Shown here: in pieces, positions 8,190 through 16,343 of the stretch
Numbering within the stretch: the first letter of the stretch is position 1
Layout of the letters: each line of letters begins with the position of its first letter
NCBI GenBank assembly: GCA_963761705.1
Contig: CAVXHK010000003.1
Location: 310,001-374,000, forward strand
Direction of reading: 5' to 3'
DNA: 64,000 bases
Source: CAVVKW01 sp963761705
GTDB lineage: Bacteria > Verrucomicrobiota > Verrucomicrobiia > Chthoniobacterales > JAATET01
Notes under the pieces: generated by a model
Told to the model about the DNA's origin: nothing
Database searches by the model: none
The model's input: only the letters and a program-made list of their open reading frames with translations
Position numbers and translations under genes: made by a program

Positions 8190-8984
8190 ATGAGTCGAGG
8201 TGCGGATCCGCTTTTGATTGCCGGACGGGAATTTGAATCGCGGTTGTTGGTGGGGACGGGAAAATTTTCTTCGAACGAGCGGATGCGGGACTCCCTGACG
8301 GCGAGTGGGGCGGAGATCGTGACGGTGGCTCTTCGGCGGGCGGATCTGTCCGGGGCGGGAGACGCGTTTGCGAACATTTTGGATTTTGTCGACTCGGAGC
8401 GGTATCTTCTTCTGCCGAATACGAGCGGGGCAATGAACGCGGAGGAGGCGGTGCGGCTGGCACGGCTGGCGGTGGCGGCGGGGATGCCGAACTGGGTAAA
8501 GTTGGAGATCCATCCCGACCCGCACTATCTCTTGCCAGATCCGGTGGAAACGTTGCGGGCGGCGGAGGTGCTGGTGAAGGAGGGGTTTGTGGTGTTGCCC
8601 TACATCAACGCCGATCCGGTGTTGGCGAAGCGGCTGCAGGATGTGGGGGTTGCGACGGTGATGCCGCTGGGATCGCCGATCGGAAGTAATCGGGGGATCG
8701 AGACGCGGGGACAGATCGAGATCATCATCAAGCAGGCGACGGTGCCGGTGATCGTGGACGCTGGAATTGGCGCACCGAGTCACGCGGCGGAGGCGATCGA
8801 GATGGGGGCGGACGCGGTGCTCGTGAATACGGCGATCGCGGCGGCGGAGGACGCCGTGGCGATGGCGGGGGCTTTTCGAATGACGGTGGAGGCGGCCCGG
8901 GCGGCGGTGCGGGCGGGATTGCCGATGCGGGGGGAGGCGGCGGTGGCGACGAGTCCGGTGTCGGCGTTTTTGGCGGGTGGGTGA
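8190..8984 (+). CDS. thiG: Thiazole synthase
   Basis: ThiG builds the thiazole phosphate of thiamine from deoxyxylulose phosphate, a glycine-derived imine and ThiS thiocarboxylate. The 264-residue protein has the full TIM-barrel signature. This includes the Schiff-base lysine in NWVKLEIHPD (Lys104), MPLGSPIGSNRGI, and the phosphate-binding VDAGIGAPSHAAEAIEMGADAVLVNTAIA. It stands alone: ThiS and ThiF are not adjacent and thiH lies about 4 kb away on the other strand. ATG 8190 gives the usual length. Confidence 0.97.
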   Translation: MSRGADPLLIAGREFESRLLVGTGKFSSNERMRDSLTASGAEIVTVALRRADLSGAGDAFANILDFVDSERYLLLPNTSGAMNAEEAVRLARLAVAAGMPNWVKLEIHPDPHYLLPDPVETLRAAEVLVKEGFVVLPYINADPVLAKRLQDVGVATVMPLGSPIGSNRGIETRGQIEIIIKQATVPVIVDAGIGAPSHAAEAIEMGADAVLVNTAIAAAEDAVAMAGAFRMTVEAARAAVRAGLPMRGEAAVATSPVSAFLAGG

Positions 8985-9094
8985 TGCGGTTGCGGGGCGG
9001 GTTTGTTTTCCGTTCGGCTGGGGTGGTCACGTGGTGCCGGGCTGGCAGCCTGCGCCCCGCGGGTGATTTGACAAAATGCGCTTAGTTTGTTCTT

Positions 9095-9112
9095 TTTCAC
9101 ATTGTTGTGAAA
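9095..9112. promoter_or_regulatory. Inverted repeat overlapping the rex start codon
   Basis: TTTCACA-TTGT-TGTGAAA is a perfect 7-bp inverted repeat whose right arm contains the proposed GTG start of rex. Its half-sites resemble Rex-box halves (TTGTGAA/TTCACAA) but in the opposite order. A TTGACA hexamer lies at 9067-9072. Autoregulation by Rex is a plausible but unproven reading. Confidence 0.4.
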
Positions 9113-9724
9113 GAGGCGATCCCGAGGAAGACGGTTTACCGGTTGTCGCTATACAAGAGGTGTTTGGAGCGCCTTGGGGAGGGAACGGGGCGGACGGTTT
9201 CGTCGGAGTCGCTCGCGAAGGTGGCGGGGGTGAAGCCGACTCAGTTGCGCAAGGATCTGACGCATTGTGGGCAGTTTGGGAAACGGGGGTTGGGTTATGA
9301 CGTGGGGACTCTCGGGGATCGATTGGGTGAAGTTCTGGGGCGGGCGCGCTTGCAGCCAACGATCTTGGTGGGGGCGGGGAATCTGGGGTCTGCTCTGTTG
9401 CGCTACCAGGAGGGTTTCGGGCGGGAGGGATTCGAGATTGCGGCGGCGTTTGACGCGGCTCCCCGGAAGCGGTCGGAAGACATCCGCGTGCCGATTCTGC
9501 CGATTGGCCAACTGGAGAAATTCGTCGGGGAAAATTCGATCAAAATGGCGATCCTTTGTGTGCCGGGGACGGCGGCTCAGGAGATCGCGAACACGCTGGT
9601 GGCGGCGGGGATTCAGGCCGTCCTCAACTTCGCGCCGATCGTTCTGCAGGTGCCACCGCACGTCATGGTGAACAACGTGAATCTGGCCATCGAGCTGGAG
9701 AGTCTGAGTTACTTCATTCAATGA
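9107..9724 (+). CDS. rex: Redox-sensing transcriptional repressor Rex
   Basis: Rex binds DNA when NAD+ is high and releases it when NADH rises, controlling fermentation and respiration genes. The 205-residue protein has an N-terminal winged helix (VSSESLAKVAGVKPTQLRKDL) followed by LGYDVGTL. A Rossmann NADH-binding domain follows, with VGAGNLGSALL at residues 88-98, and the C-terminal swapped helix is also present. A GTG start at 9107 fits family length. Its stop overlaps the ATG of the next gene (ATGA), so it is translationally coupled to the DNA glycosylase. Confidence 0.95.
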   Translation: MKEAIPRKTVYRLSLYKRCLERLGEGTGRTVSSESLAKVAGVKPTQLRKDLTHCGQFGKRGLGYDVGTLGDRLGEVLGRARLQPTILVGAGNLGSALLRYQEGFGREGFEIAAAFDAAPRKRSEDIRVPILPIGQLEKFVGENSIKMAILCVPGTAAQEIANTLVAAGIQAVLNFAPIVLQVPPHVMVNNVNLAIELESLSYFIQ

Positions 9725-10560
9725 GGTTGAGCGAGCTGGCGGCTCCTGATTTTCGCTTGGATCTGTCGCTGGAGAGCGGTCAGGTCTTCCATTGGTCCCG
9801 AAAGGGTCTCGGCTGGGCGGGGGTGGTGGATCGGACGGCGATCCACGTGGAGCAGGTGGGGGATCGCCTCAAGGTGACGCCGGGGTGCGAGGAGCTGGCG
9901 GGGCGGTATTTTGCGTTGGACCATCGGCTGGAGGAGATCTTCGCGACGTTTCCAGCCGATGAATTTACGCGGGCTTCGGTGGTTGCTTGCCGGGGGATCC
10001 GAGTGCTGAGACAGCCGCGGTGGGAGTGTCTCGCGACGTTTATCACGAGTTCGATGAAGCGGGTGGGGCACATCCGGACGATCTCGCTGCTCATGCGGGA
10101 GCGGTATGGCGATCGGGTGGCTGGGTCGGCGGTGGCGGCTTATCCGAGCGCGTCGCGGATCGCGCGGTTGGCGGAGGAGGATTTGCGGGCGTGCGGGCTG
10201 GGGTACCGGGCGAAGACTTTGCTGGCGACGGCGCGGATCGTGGACGAGGGGGCGGTCGATTTGGACGCGGTTGCGGGGCTGGAGTCGGTGGAGTTGCTGG
10301 GGGTGTTGTGCGGATTGCCCGGGGTGGGGGTGAAGGTGGCAAATTGCGTCGCGCTTTTTGCGTATGAGCGGTTGGAGGCGGTGCCGATCGACGTCTGGAT
10401 CGCGCGCGTGCTGACGGCGATGCACGGCGGCAACGGTGGGGAATTGAAGCCGCGGGCGCTGGAGGATTTTTGTCGGGAGCGGCTTGGGGACTACGCGGGT
10501 TACGTACAGCAATATCTCTTTCACCACGCCCGCATTTCGGGGACCCTCCCGACGGCATGA
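9721..10560 (+). CDS. ogg: Eukaryotic-type 8-oxoguanine DNA glycosylase (OGG1-like)
   Basis: OGG removes 8-oxoG opposite C and cleaves the strand. The 279-residue protein has the N-terminal OGG domain (DLSLESGQVFHW). Its helix-hairpin-helix/GVD core reads LPGVGVKVANCVALFAYE, with catalytic Lys205 and the later Asp224 in VPIDVWIARVL. This aligns with the OGG1 family rather than MutM/Fpg. The real ATG at 9721 overlaps the rex stop. Its own stop overlaps the tonB-like start, giving three coupled genes. Confidence 0.93.
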   Translation: MRLSELAAPDFRLDLSLESGQVFHWSRKGLGWAGVVDRTAIHVEQVGDRLKVTPGCEELAGRYFALDHRLEEIFATFPADEFTRASVVACRGIRVLRQPRWECLATFITSSMKRVGHIRTISLLMRERYGDRVAGSAVAAYPSASRIARLAEEDLRACGLGYRAKTLLATARIVDEGAVDLDAVAGLESVELLGVLCGLPGVGVKVANCVALFAYERLEAVPIDVWIARVLTAMHGGNGGELKPRALEDFCRERLGDYAGYVQQYLFHHARISGTLPTA

Positions 10561-11645
10561 TCGAGACGACCCGCAGCGTTCGGAAGGAAGAGCGCCGTCG
10601 GACGGTCGTGGCGATCGTCGTCTCGGTGACGATTCACGCGCTGCTGCTGCTGATTGCGCTGGTCTTTCTTTGGCTGAACGCGGCTTCGATTTTTGCGCCG
10701 GAACCCGAGCCGGACGAGCCGGTGACGTTGACAATCGTGCCGCAAGAGCCGGAACCGACGCCGGAGGAAAAGGGCTTCGTGGATAGTGCGCAGGGAGAGG
10801 TGACGGAGGACGTGCCGGAGGACGCGCGGTTTGAATCGGACGCGAACACGACGGCGCTTAGCCAAGCGACGCCGACGGATGATTCGGAGGCACCGGCGGT
10901 GGACGGACAGGAGGATGCGGGGGCGATCCGCGATCTGGAAATGTCGTTGGGACCGATCGAGCCACCGTCGCAGGCTTCGCCCGCGTCGCAGCCAACGGAG
11001 GCTGCGCCGGAGGAGCCGATCGAGCCGACCGAGGAACGACCGCCGGTCGACGAGCCGGCGGATGCGGAGGAGCCGGAGCCGACACCGGAAGAGGAGAAGC
11101 CCGAGGGGACGCCGGAGCCTTCGCCGACCCCGACGGCACCGGCGGATCTGGCGTTTTTGGATCCGACTCTGCGGAAGCCTGCGCCGAAACCGGAGGTCGA
11201 GGTGCCGAAGCCTGAGTTGCCGAAGCCGCCTTCGCCGGCGAGGCCGCCGGGTTACCAGCCCGAGACGAGGACGACCCGTTTGACGGGGGGAATCTCCAAC
11301 CGGGGAAGTCAGGCGTCGATCGAGGCGATGGCAACACCCCTGGGCCGCTACAAGAAGCAGATGCAGGACGCGATCGGGTCGCGGTGGTATTACTACGTGA
11401 ACGACATGATCGATCTCGTGAACGTCGGGACGGTCAAGATCAGCTTCACGATCCGGTCGGACGGGAAGGTCGAGGGGGTTCGGGTCCTCTCGAACACGTC
11501 GAACGAAAGTCTCGCGAGCGTCTCCGTGCGGTCGGTGATGGCGGCGGAAATCCCGCCGATTCCGGAGGCGATCGTGGGGGAGTTGCAGGGAGGGCGGATC
11601 GAGGTGGACTACACGTTTTCGATTCTCGGGGGACGGGTGAGGTAG
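10557..11645 (+). CDS. tonB: TonB-like energy-transducing protein
   Basis: This 362-residue protein has a short cytoplasmic start and one membrane anchor at about residues 15-40 (VVAIVVSVTIHALLLLIALVF). A long Pro/Glu-rich spacer of about 200 residues spans the periplasm. A C-terminal domain (KKQMQDAIGSRWYYYV...GTVKISFTIRSDGKVEGVRV) fits the TonB/TolA C-terminal fold. TonB passes proton-motive energy from ExbB-ExbD to outer-membrane receptors; TolA is the alternative. No ExbB/D is nearby. The start overlaps the ogg stop by 4 bases. Confidence 0.85.
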   Translation: MIETTRSVRKEERRRTVVAIVVSVTIHALLLLIALVFLWLNAASIFAPEPEPDEPVTLTIVPQEPEPTPEEKGFVDSAQGEVTEDVPEDARFESDANTTALSQATPTDDSEAPAVDGQEDAGAIRDLEMSLGPIEPPSQASPASQPTEAAPEEPIEPTEERPPVDEPADAEEPEPTPEEEKPEGTPEPSPTPTAPADLAFLDPTLRKPAPKPEVEVPKPELPKPPSPARPPGYQPETRTTRLTGGISNRGSQASIEAMATPLGRYKKQMQDAIGSRWYYYVNDMIDLVNVGTVKISFTIRSDGKVEGVRVLSNTSNESLASVSVRSVMAAEIPPIPEAIVGELQGGRIEVDYTFSILGGRVR

Positions 11646-11651
11646 ATTCTT

Positions 11652-11685
11652 GGTCGGAAGGTCGAAGGTCGAAAAGTCCAAGGTC
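11652..11685. repeat. GGTCGAA-family intergenic repeat
   Basis: Back-to-back GGTCGGAAGGTCGAAGGTCG units, then AAAAGTCCAAGGTC, occupy the gap after tonB. The same repeat type occurs near 15.77, 16.3, 17.08, 19.6 and 52.5 kb. Confidence 0.8.
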
Positions 11686-11780
11686 AAATCCGATCGGCTC
11701 TTTCGATTCGCTCAATTTGCCGAGGGTGCGGCACCGGGACGGTGACGCTCGCACGCGGGACGCTTGCGGTCCCCATCGGT

Positions 11781-12635
11781 TCAGATTTGGACGACGGTGA
11801 CTTGGACGTTCATTTCGATGGCGGAGCCGGGTTGGCCGATCCAGGTCCCGGCGATGGGGGCGGCTTTTTCGGGGTCTCTCGAGACGGCGACCGAAACGTG
11901 TCGCGAGCCGGCGTAGGTGTTGTTCGTGGGGTCGAATCCGCGCCAGCCCGCGCCGGGGATGTAAATTTCCGTCCAGGCGTGGGTGGCTCCGTGTTGGTCG
12001 CCGACCGGGGTCTCCAAGTAGCCGCTGACGAAGCGGGCACCGAAGCCCCAGGTGCGAGCGGCCTCCATGAGGAGTGCGGCGAAGTCGCGGCAGGAGCCGG
12101 TGCCGAGGGAAAGAGTGTGCGCGGGGGATTGGACGCCGGGTTCATCGCGCTTGCGGTAGGTGAAGCGCTTCGAAATGGCTTGGTTGAGACCGGAGAGGAG
12201 GTCGAAGGTGCCGACGAGCTGGCCGGGTTGGTAGAATTCCGCGAGCCAGTCTTGGAGGGCGGGGCCGTCGTTGGGGTAGGTCGAGAGGCGGTAGGGGATG
12301 AGGTCGGGCTGCTCGTCCATGCCGTAGCGGAATGGGTAGGTGATGGCGCAGGGGTCGATGTCGAAATCAAGGGGGTTCTCCTGGTAGTTGGTGACGACGA
12401 CTTCGCTGAGGACGCTGAGGCGGTCGGCCGGAGCGTCGAAGGTGACGTTGGCGATGGAGTTGCCGACCATGTCGCGGAGCCAGCGGATGCTGGACGAGGG
12501 CGAGATGCGGAGCTTGGAGCTTTCGATGTGGACGTCGTGACCCTCGCGAGGACGGACGAGGACGCGGTGAGGGCCGAACGTGACGGGCTGGGCGTAGAGG
12601 TATTCCGTGAGGTGGGTGATCCGGATGCGTTTCAT
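11781..12635 (-). CDS. Transglutaminase-like cysteine peptidase family protein
   Basis: The 284-residue protein has the bacterial transglutaminase N-terminal beta region (RITHLTEYLYAQPVTFGPHR) and a transglutaminase-like core. The catalytic triad is visible as Cys182 in GSCRDFA, His219 in HAWTEIYIPG and Asp235 in GFDPTNN. Family members are cytoplasmic proteins often linked to peptide or circularly-linked-protein processing; the substrate is unknown. It has no signal peptide. It stands alone on the minus strand. Confidence 0.9.
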   Translation of the reverse strand: MKRIRITHLTEYLYAQPVTFGPHRVLVRPREGHDVHIESSKLRISPSSSIRWLRDMVGNSIANVTFDAPADRLSVLSEVVVTNYQENPLDFDIDPCAITYPFRYGMDEQPDLIPYRLSTYPNDGPALQDWLAEFYQPGQLVGTFDLLSGLNQAISKRFTYRKRDEPGVQSPAHTLSLGTGSCRDFAALLMEAARTWGFGARFVSGYLETPVGDQHGATHAWTEIYIPGAGWRGFDPTNNTYAGSRHVSVAVSRDPEKAAPIAGTWIGQPGSAIEMNVQVTVVQI

Positions 12636-12804
12636 GCGGGGAAGAGTGGGTAATCTAAATGGGAACTGAGAGCCGGAGCGGAGCGGAGAAAGGCGAAGCC
12701 AAATGGCTCATCGATTCGCGGGTGGTGACTCGAGGAGGAGCGATCGCATTTGCTTCGCGAATTTGGGTTGGTTTGGCGCGTGAAAATCGCCCTTGCTCCA
12801 GGGG

Positions 12805-13914
12805 TCAATTTGCGAGGATCGCCGGGTCCCAATCTTTCCAGACGGGGTCGAGGTGGAGGGTGCGGAGTCGGGCGGCGACTTCGTGCGGAGGGCGGTCGTC
12901 GGAAATGGCGAATTGCTCGGTGGCGAGGTCGGCGCTCGTGGTGGACTCGATCTTTCGGCCGCGGACGGTGGTGTGAAGATTGTCCTTTCCCTGGCCGGTG
13001 TAGCCGCCGGGTTCGGTGTGGGAGCCGGCGGACATCATGGTCACGCCGAGCGGTGCGAGGGCGTCGCGGAGGGGGGCGGGTTCGCGGGTCGAGAGGACGA
13101 TACCGACGTGGGGGAACGTGTGGCGGAGGGCGCAGTGGAGTTGGACGAACTCGCGGTCGGTGATGACGTGGCGGGGTTCGAAATCGCCAGCTGCGGGCTT
13201 GAGCCGGGGAAGGCTGACGGTGAGTTGCGAGGTCCAGCAAGTTCGTTGGAGGTGGTCGAGGTGGACGGCGAGGGCGACAGCTTCATCGCGCCAGTCGGCG
13301 AGGCCAAAGAGGACGCCGACGCCAAGGCGGCGGAAGCCGGCGGCGTGCGCGCGCTCGGGGCAGTCGAGCCGCCAGTCGAAATCCTTTTTCGGGCCGGAAG
13401 TGTGAAATTCCGCGTACGCTGGGCGGTCGTAACTCTCTTGGTAAACGACGAGACCTTCACAGCCAGCTTTGACGAGGGGGACGTAGTCGGCGGTCTCCAT
13501 CGGGGCGACTTCGAGGGAAATGCCGGGGATGATCTCGGCGAGGCGGCGGATGGCGTTTTCGAGGTAGCCGTTGGAGACAAATTTCGGGTGTTCGCCCGCC
13601 ACGAGGAGGAGGTTCCGGAAGCCTTGGTCGGCGAGGTGACGGGCTTCGGCGAGGGTTTCGTCGATTTCGAGGGTGACGCGGAGGATGGCGTTTTCGCGGG
13701 AGAAGCCACAGTAGGCGCAGGAATTAATGCACTCGTTGGAGAGGTAGAGTGGCGCGAAGAGGCGCATGGTGCGGCCGAAGAAGCGGCGGGTGATGGCGGC
13801 GGATTTCGCGGCCATGGCGTCGAGAGTGGCGTCGGAGACGGGGTCGAGCAGGCGGCGGAAATCGCGGGCGAAGGGGGAGTCGCGGGTGGACTCGATGGTG
13901 GCGGAGAAGGTCAC
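12805..13914 (-). CDS. thiH: 2-iminoacetate synthase (radical SAM)
   Basis: ThiH cleaves tyrosine by a radical SAM reaction to supply dehydroglycine to ThiG. The 369-residue protein has the CINSCAYCGF motif (Cys62, Cys66, Cys69) that binds the 4Fe-4S cluster, the BATS-type C-terminal region, and MMSAGSHTEPGGYTG. It implies oxygen-limited-type thiazole synthesis, as opposed to the glycine oxidase ThiO route. It is separated from thiG by about 4 kb and is on the opposite strand, unlike the usual thiGH operon. About 170 bp downstream of its stop are without genes. Confidence 0.95.
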   Translation of the reverse strand: MTFSATIESTRDSPFARDFRRLLDPVSDATLDAMAAKSAAITRRFFGRTMRLFAPLYLSNECINSCAYCGFSRENAILRVTLEIDETLAEARHLADQGFRNLLLVAGEHPKFVSNGYLENAIRRLAEIIPGISLEVAPMETADYVPLVKAGCEGLVVYQESYDRPAYAEFHTSGPKKDFDWRLDCPERAHAAGFRRLGVGVLFGLADWRDEAVALAVHLDHLQRTCWTSQLTVSLPRLKPAAGDFEPRHVITDREFVQLHCALRHTFPHVGIVLSTREPAPLRDALAPLGVTMMSAGSHTEPGGYTGQGKDNLHTTVRGRKIESTTSADLATEQFAISDDRPPHEVAARLRTLHLDPVWKDWDPAILAN

Positions 13915-13925
13915 GGATTGATTGA

Positions 13926-13996
13926 GACAGAATTTACAGGATTCACAGGGATGAATCTCAACGAATCATAATCCTGAAAATCCTGGGAATCATGTC
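13926..13996. repeat. ACAGGATT-type palindromic intergenic repeat
   Basis: GACAGAATTTACAGGATT on the left pairs imperfectly with AATCCTGAAAATCCTGGGAATCATGTC on the right, forming a cruciform-type element between thiH and avtA. Similar ACAGGATT/AATCCTGT palindromes are widespread in environmental Verrucomicrobia and Bacteroidetes genomes (from general knowledge). Confidence 0.75.
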
Positions 13997-14008
13997 TAAC
14001 CTCACCGG

Positions 14009-15274
14009 GTGATCGAGAAGTCGTTGTTTGGAGAGGCGTTGACGGCGCGGAGTGGGATCGAGGATCTGATGGAGGATCTTGGTGGTGCGATGGCGGTGGC
14101 GCACGGTCAAATGCGGATGCTGGGCGGGGGGAATCCGGCGCTGATCCCGGAGGTCCAAGCGGTCTGGCGGGCGCGGATGGGTGAGTTACTGGCGGATGGC
14201 GATGCGTTCGATCGGATGCTGACGATTTACGACCCGCCGAAGGGAAACGGTCGGTTTGTGGCGGCGGTGGCGGGGTATTTGCAAAAGAGATACGGGTGGG
14301 ACGTGGGGCCGGAAAACGTCGCTGTGACGGCGGGCGGGCAGGCGGCGTTCTTCTATTTATTCAACCTGCTGGCGGGGCTGGGGACGGATGGGCGCTATCG
14401 GAAGGTGCTTCTCCCCGTGGTGCCGGAATACATCGGGTATGCGAATCAGGGTCTAAGTAGATCGTTTTTTAATTCGATCGCGCCGGAGATCGAATTTCGC
14501 GGGCCACACGAGTTCAAGTATCGGGTGGACTTTGACAAGTTGAAGGTCTGCGACGACATCGGCGCGATCTGCGTTTCGAGGCCGACGAATCCGTCGGGGA
14601 ACGTGCTCACGGATGCGGAGGTGGCGCGCTTGGATAAGCTGGCGCGGGCGGCGGGGGTGCCTCTCATCATCGATAACGCTTACGGCGAGCCGTTTCCGGG
14701 GATTGTGTTTCGGGAGATTCAGCCGATTTGGAACGAGAATATCGTCCTTACGCTGAGTCTATCGAAGCTGGGCTTGCCGGGGACTCGGACGGGGATCGTG
14801 GTGGCGCGCCCCGAGATCGTGCGGGCGCTTTCCTCGATGACGGCGGTCGTTGGTCTGGCGAATGGCAACGTCGGCCAGGCGGTGGTGACGCCGTTGATCG
14901 AATCGGGCGAGATCGACCGGATGGTCGGGACGATGATCCGGCCGTTCTACGAGCGGAAGGCGCGGCTGGCGCGGGAGTGGGTGGCGGAATTTTTCGACGA
15001 CTCGCTGGACTACCACGTTCACGCGAGCGAAGGAGCCTTGTTCTTGTGGCTGTGGTTCCGCGGGTTGCCGATTCCGGCTGCGGACCTTTACGAGCGCTTG
15101 AAGGCAAAGGGGGTGTTGGTGGTGCCGGGGCACTATTTTGCGTTTGGCGGATCGGAGGAAGTGGCGAGGCACGCGGCGGAGTGCGTGCGGGTGAGCTTCG
15201 CGATGAGCGACGACGTCGTGCGGGAGGGGATTCGCGTGATGGCGGAGGAGGTGGCGGCGGTCTATCGGGCGTGA
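14009..15274 (+). CDS. avtA: Valine-pyruvate aminotransferase
   Basis: AvtA moves the amino group between valine and pyruvate (alanine) using PLP. The 421-residue protein is collinear with E. coli AvtA: SLFGEALTARSGIEDLMEDL, GGGNPALIPE, PVVPEYIGYANQGL, VSRPTNPSGNV, DNAYGEPFPG, and the PLP lysine in SLSKLGLPGTR (Lys253). The start is GTG at 14009. It converges with the heptosyltransferase gene, and paired hairpins lie between them. Confidence 0.95.
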   Translation: MIEKSLFGEALTARSGIEDLMEDLGGAMAVAHGQMRMLGGGNPALIPEVQAVWRARMGELLADGDAFDRMLTIYDPPKGNGRFVAAVAGYLQKRYGWDVGPENVAVTAGGQAAFFYLFNLLAGLGTDGRYRKVLLPVVPEYIGYANQGLSRSFFNSIAPEIEFRGPHEFKYRVDFDKLKVCDDIGAICVSRPTNPSGNVLTDAEVARLDKLARAAGVPLIIDNAYGEPFPGIVFREIQPIWNENIVLTLSLSKLGLPGTRTGIVVARPEIVRALSSMTAVVGLANGNVGQAVVTPLIESGEIDRMVGTMIRPFYERKARLAREWVAEFFDDSLDYHVHASEGALFLWLWFRGLPIPAADLYERLKAKGVLVVPGHYFAFGGSEEVARHAAECVRVSFAMSDDVVREGIRVMAEEVAAVYRA

Positions 15275-15277
15275 TCG

Positions 15278-15327
15278 CGGCTGGAAGGAGCGCGGCCTTC
15301 AGCCGATTAGAGAAAGATTATCGGCTG
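15278..15327. terminator. Two overlapping hairpins between convergent genes
   Basis: CGGCTGGAAGG (15278-15288) pairs with CCTTCAGCCG (15296-15305), and CAGCCGAT (15300-15307) pairs with ATCGGCTG (15320-15327). The two are mutually exclusive structures that share the CAGCCG arm. They probably terminate avtA and the opposing heptosyltransferase gene. Confidence 0.6.
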
Positions 15328-16306
15328 GACGCCGACACCAGGGAGTTGGTTGCCCAGCGGGCGACGGCCGGTAGGTCGATGGGGGCTTGGGTGAGAGGGG
15401 GGCTCGGTCGACTGGAGACGCGTTTGGCCGCCTTGGTGGATCCAGGCGGTGGTGCGGTAGGGGCCGACTTTTCTGGGGTCGCTCCAGGTGTGGATGGCGA
15501 GGAGCGGAACGTCCAGAGCGGCGGCGAGATGCATGGGGCCGCTGTCGACGCTGATGACGCCACGGGCGTGGCGGAGGAGGGTGATCAGCTCGACGAGGGT
15601 GGTGCGGTTGGTGAGATTAATGACGTTTGGCGGTAGGTCGAGGACGTTGGAGCCAATTCCGACGAGGGTGACGGGGGTCGGCGCGAGGAGGTTGGTGAGC
15701 TTCCCGGATCTGGTCGGGGGAGAGGGATTTGGCGGCTCCGCGGGCGAAGGGGTGGAGGATGAGGGTCGAAGGTCCAAGCGTCGAAGGTCCGACGTCGGGC
15801 AGTGGGAATGCTTTGCGTTCCGGGGTTCGGATGCCAAGGGCCGGGAGGACTTGGAGGTAGCGGTCGACGGCGTGGGTGGCGGGGGTGGTGGTGGCGAGTT
15901 GGTCGTAAAGGTGGATGGCGCCTTCGCGCGCGTCGGAGAGGCCGAGGACTTTTTTTGCGCCGCTGGCTTTGGCGATGAGAGCGCTGCGGAGAAGTCCTTG
16001 GAGATCGATGGCGAGGTCGGGCTGGCGAGCGTGGAGGGCGCGATACCAGGCGAGAGCTTTGATTTTTCCGCCGAACCCTCGGAACTGTTCGCGGGGGAAC
16101 TCAAGGAGTTCGTCGGCGACGCCGGAGCCTTCGAGGACGGGGGACCAGCGGGGGTCGATGACCCAGATGAGCGTGGCTCCGGGGTAAGCTTCGCGAAGGG
16201 CGGCGGCGGTGGGGAGGGCGTGAACGACGTCGCCGAGCGAGCCAGGTTTGATGAATAAAATGGTCGAAGGTCTCAAGGTCGAAGGTCCATGGTCCGGCGA
16301 GCTCAA
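15307..16306 (-). pseudogene. Glycosyltransferase family 9 (LPS heptosyltransferase-like), frameshifted
   Basis: GT9 enzymes add heptose to the lipopolysaccharide core. The N-terminal Rossmann half (ILFIKPGSLGDVVHALPTAAAL, AIDLQGLLRSALIAKASG) and the C-terminal donor-binding half (RGVISVDSGPMHLAAALDVPLLAI) lie in different frames. They are joined by one extra G in a 3-G run (plus-strand CCC 15703-15705), where SPDQIR should continue KLTNLL. Two stretches are repeat-derived: the start region reads GPSTLRPST, and an internal GPSTLGPST (15764-15790) is a 27-bp GGTCGAA repeat in frame. The listed start is TTG 16306; a later TTG may be used. Confidence 0.8.
15764..15790. repeat. GGTCGAA-family repeat inside a coding region
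   Basis: GGTCGAAGGTCCAAGC plus GTCGAAGGTCC is exactly 27 bp. It is inserted in frame in the heptosyltransferase gene between its two domains, where it encodes GPSTLGPST. Confidence 0.75.
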
Positions 16307-16342
16307 TGACGTTCGACTTTGTGACCTTCGGACTTTCCGACC
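16261..16342. repeat. GGTCGAA-family repeat, partly inverted, at the heptosyltransferase start
   Basis: GGTCGAAGGTCTCAAGGTCGAAGGTCC (16262-16288) is followed at 16311-16342 by inverted units (GTTCGAC, GACCTTCGGACTTTCCGACC). It covers the start codon region of the heptosyltransferase and abuts the end of the phosphoesterase gene. Confidence 0.8.
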
Positions 16343-16343
16343 G

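Noticed and set aside
9556..9720. N-terminal extension of the OGG-like protein into rex
   Set aside because: The extension is in a shadow frame of rex, Gly/Arg-rich, and the ATG at 9721 has the proper family start and overlap.
12636..12804. Coding potential between the transglutaminase and thiH
   Set aside because: Frames present are antisense shadows; the segment GAGCCGGAGCGGAGCGGAG is low-complexity and shared with the IS hairpin loop region by composition only.
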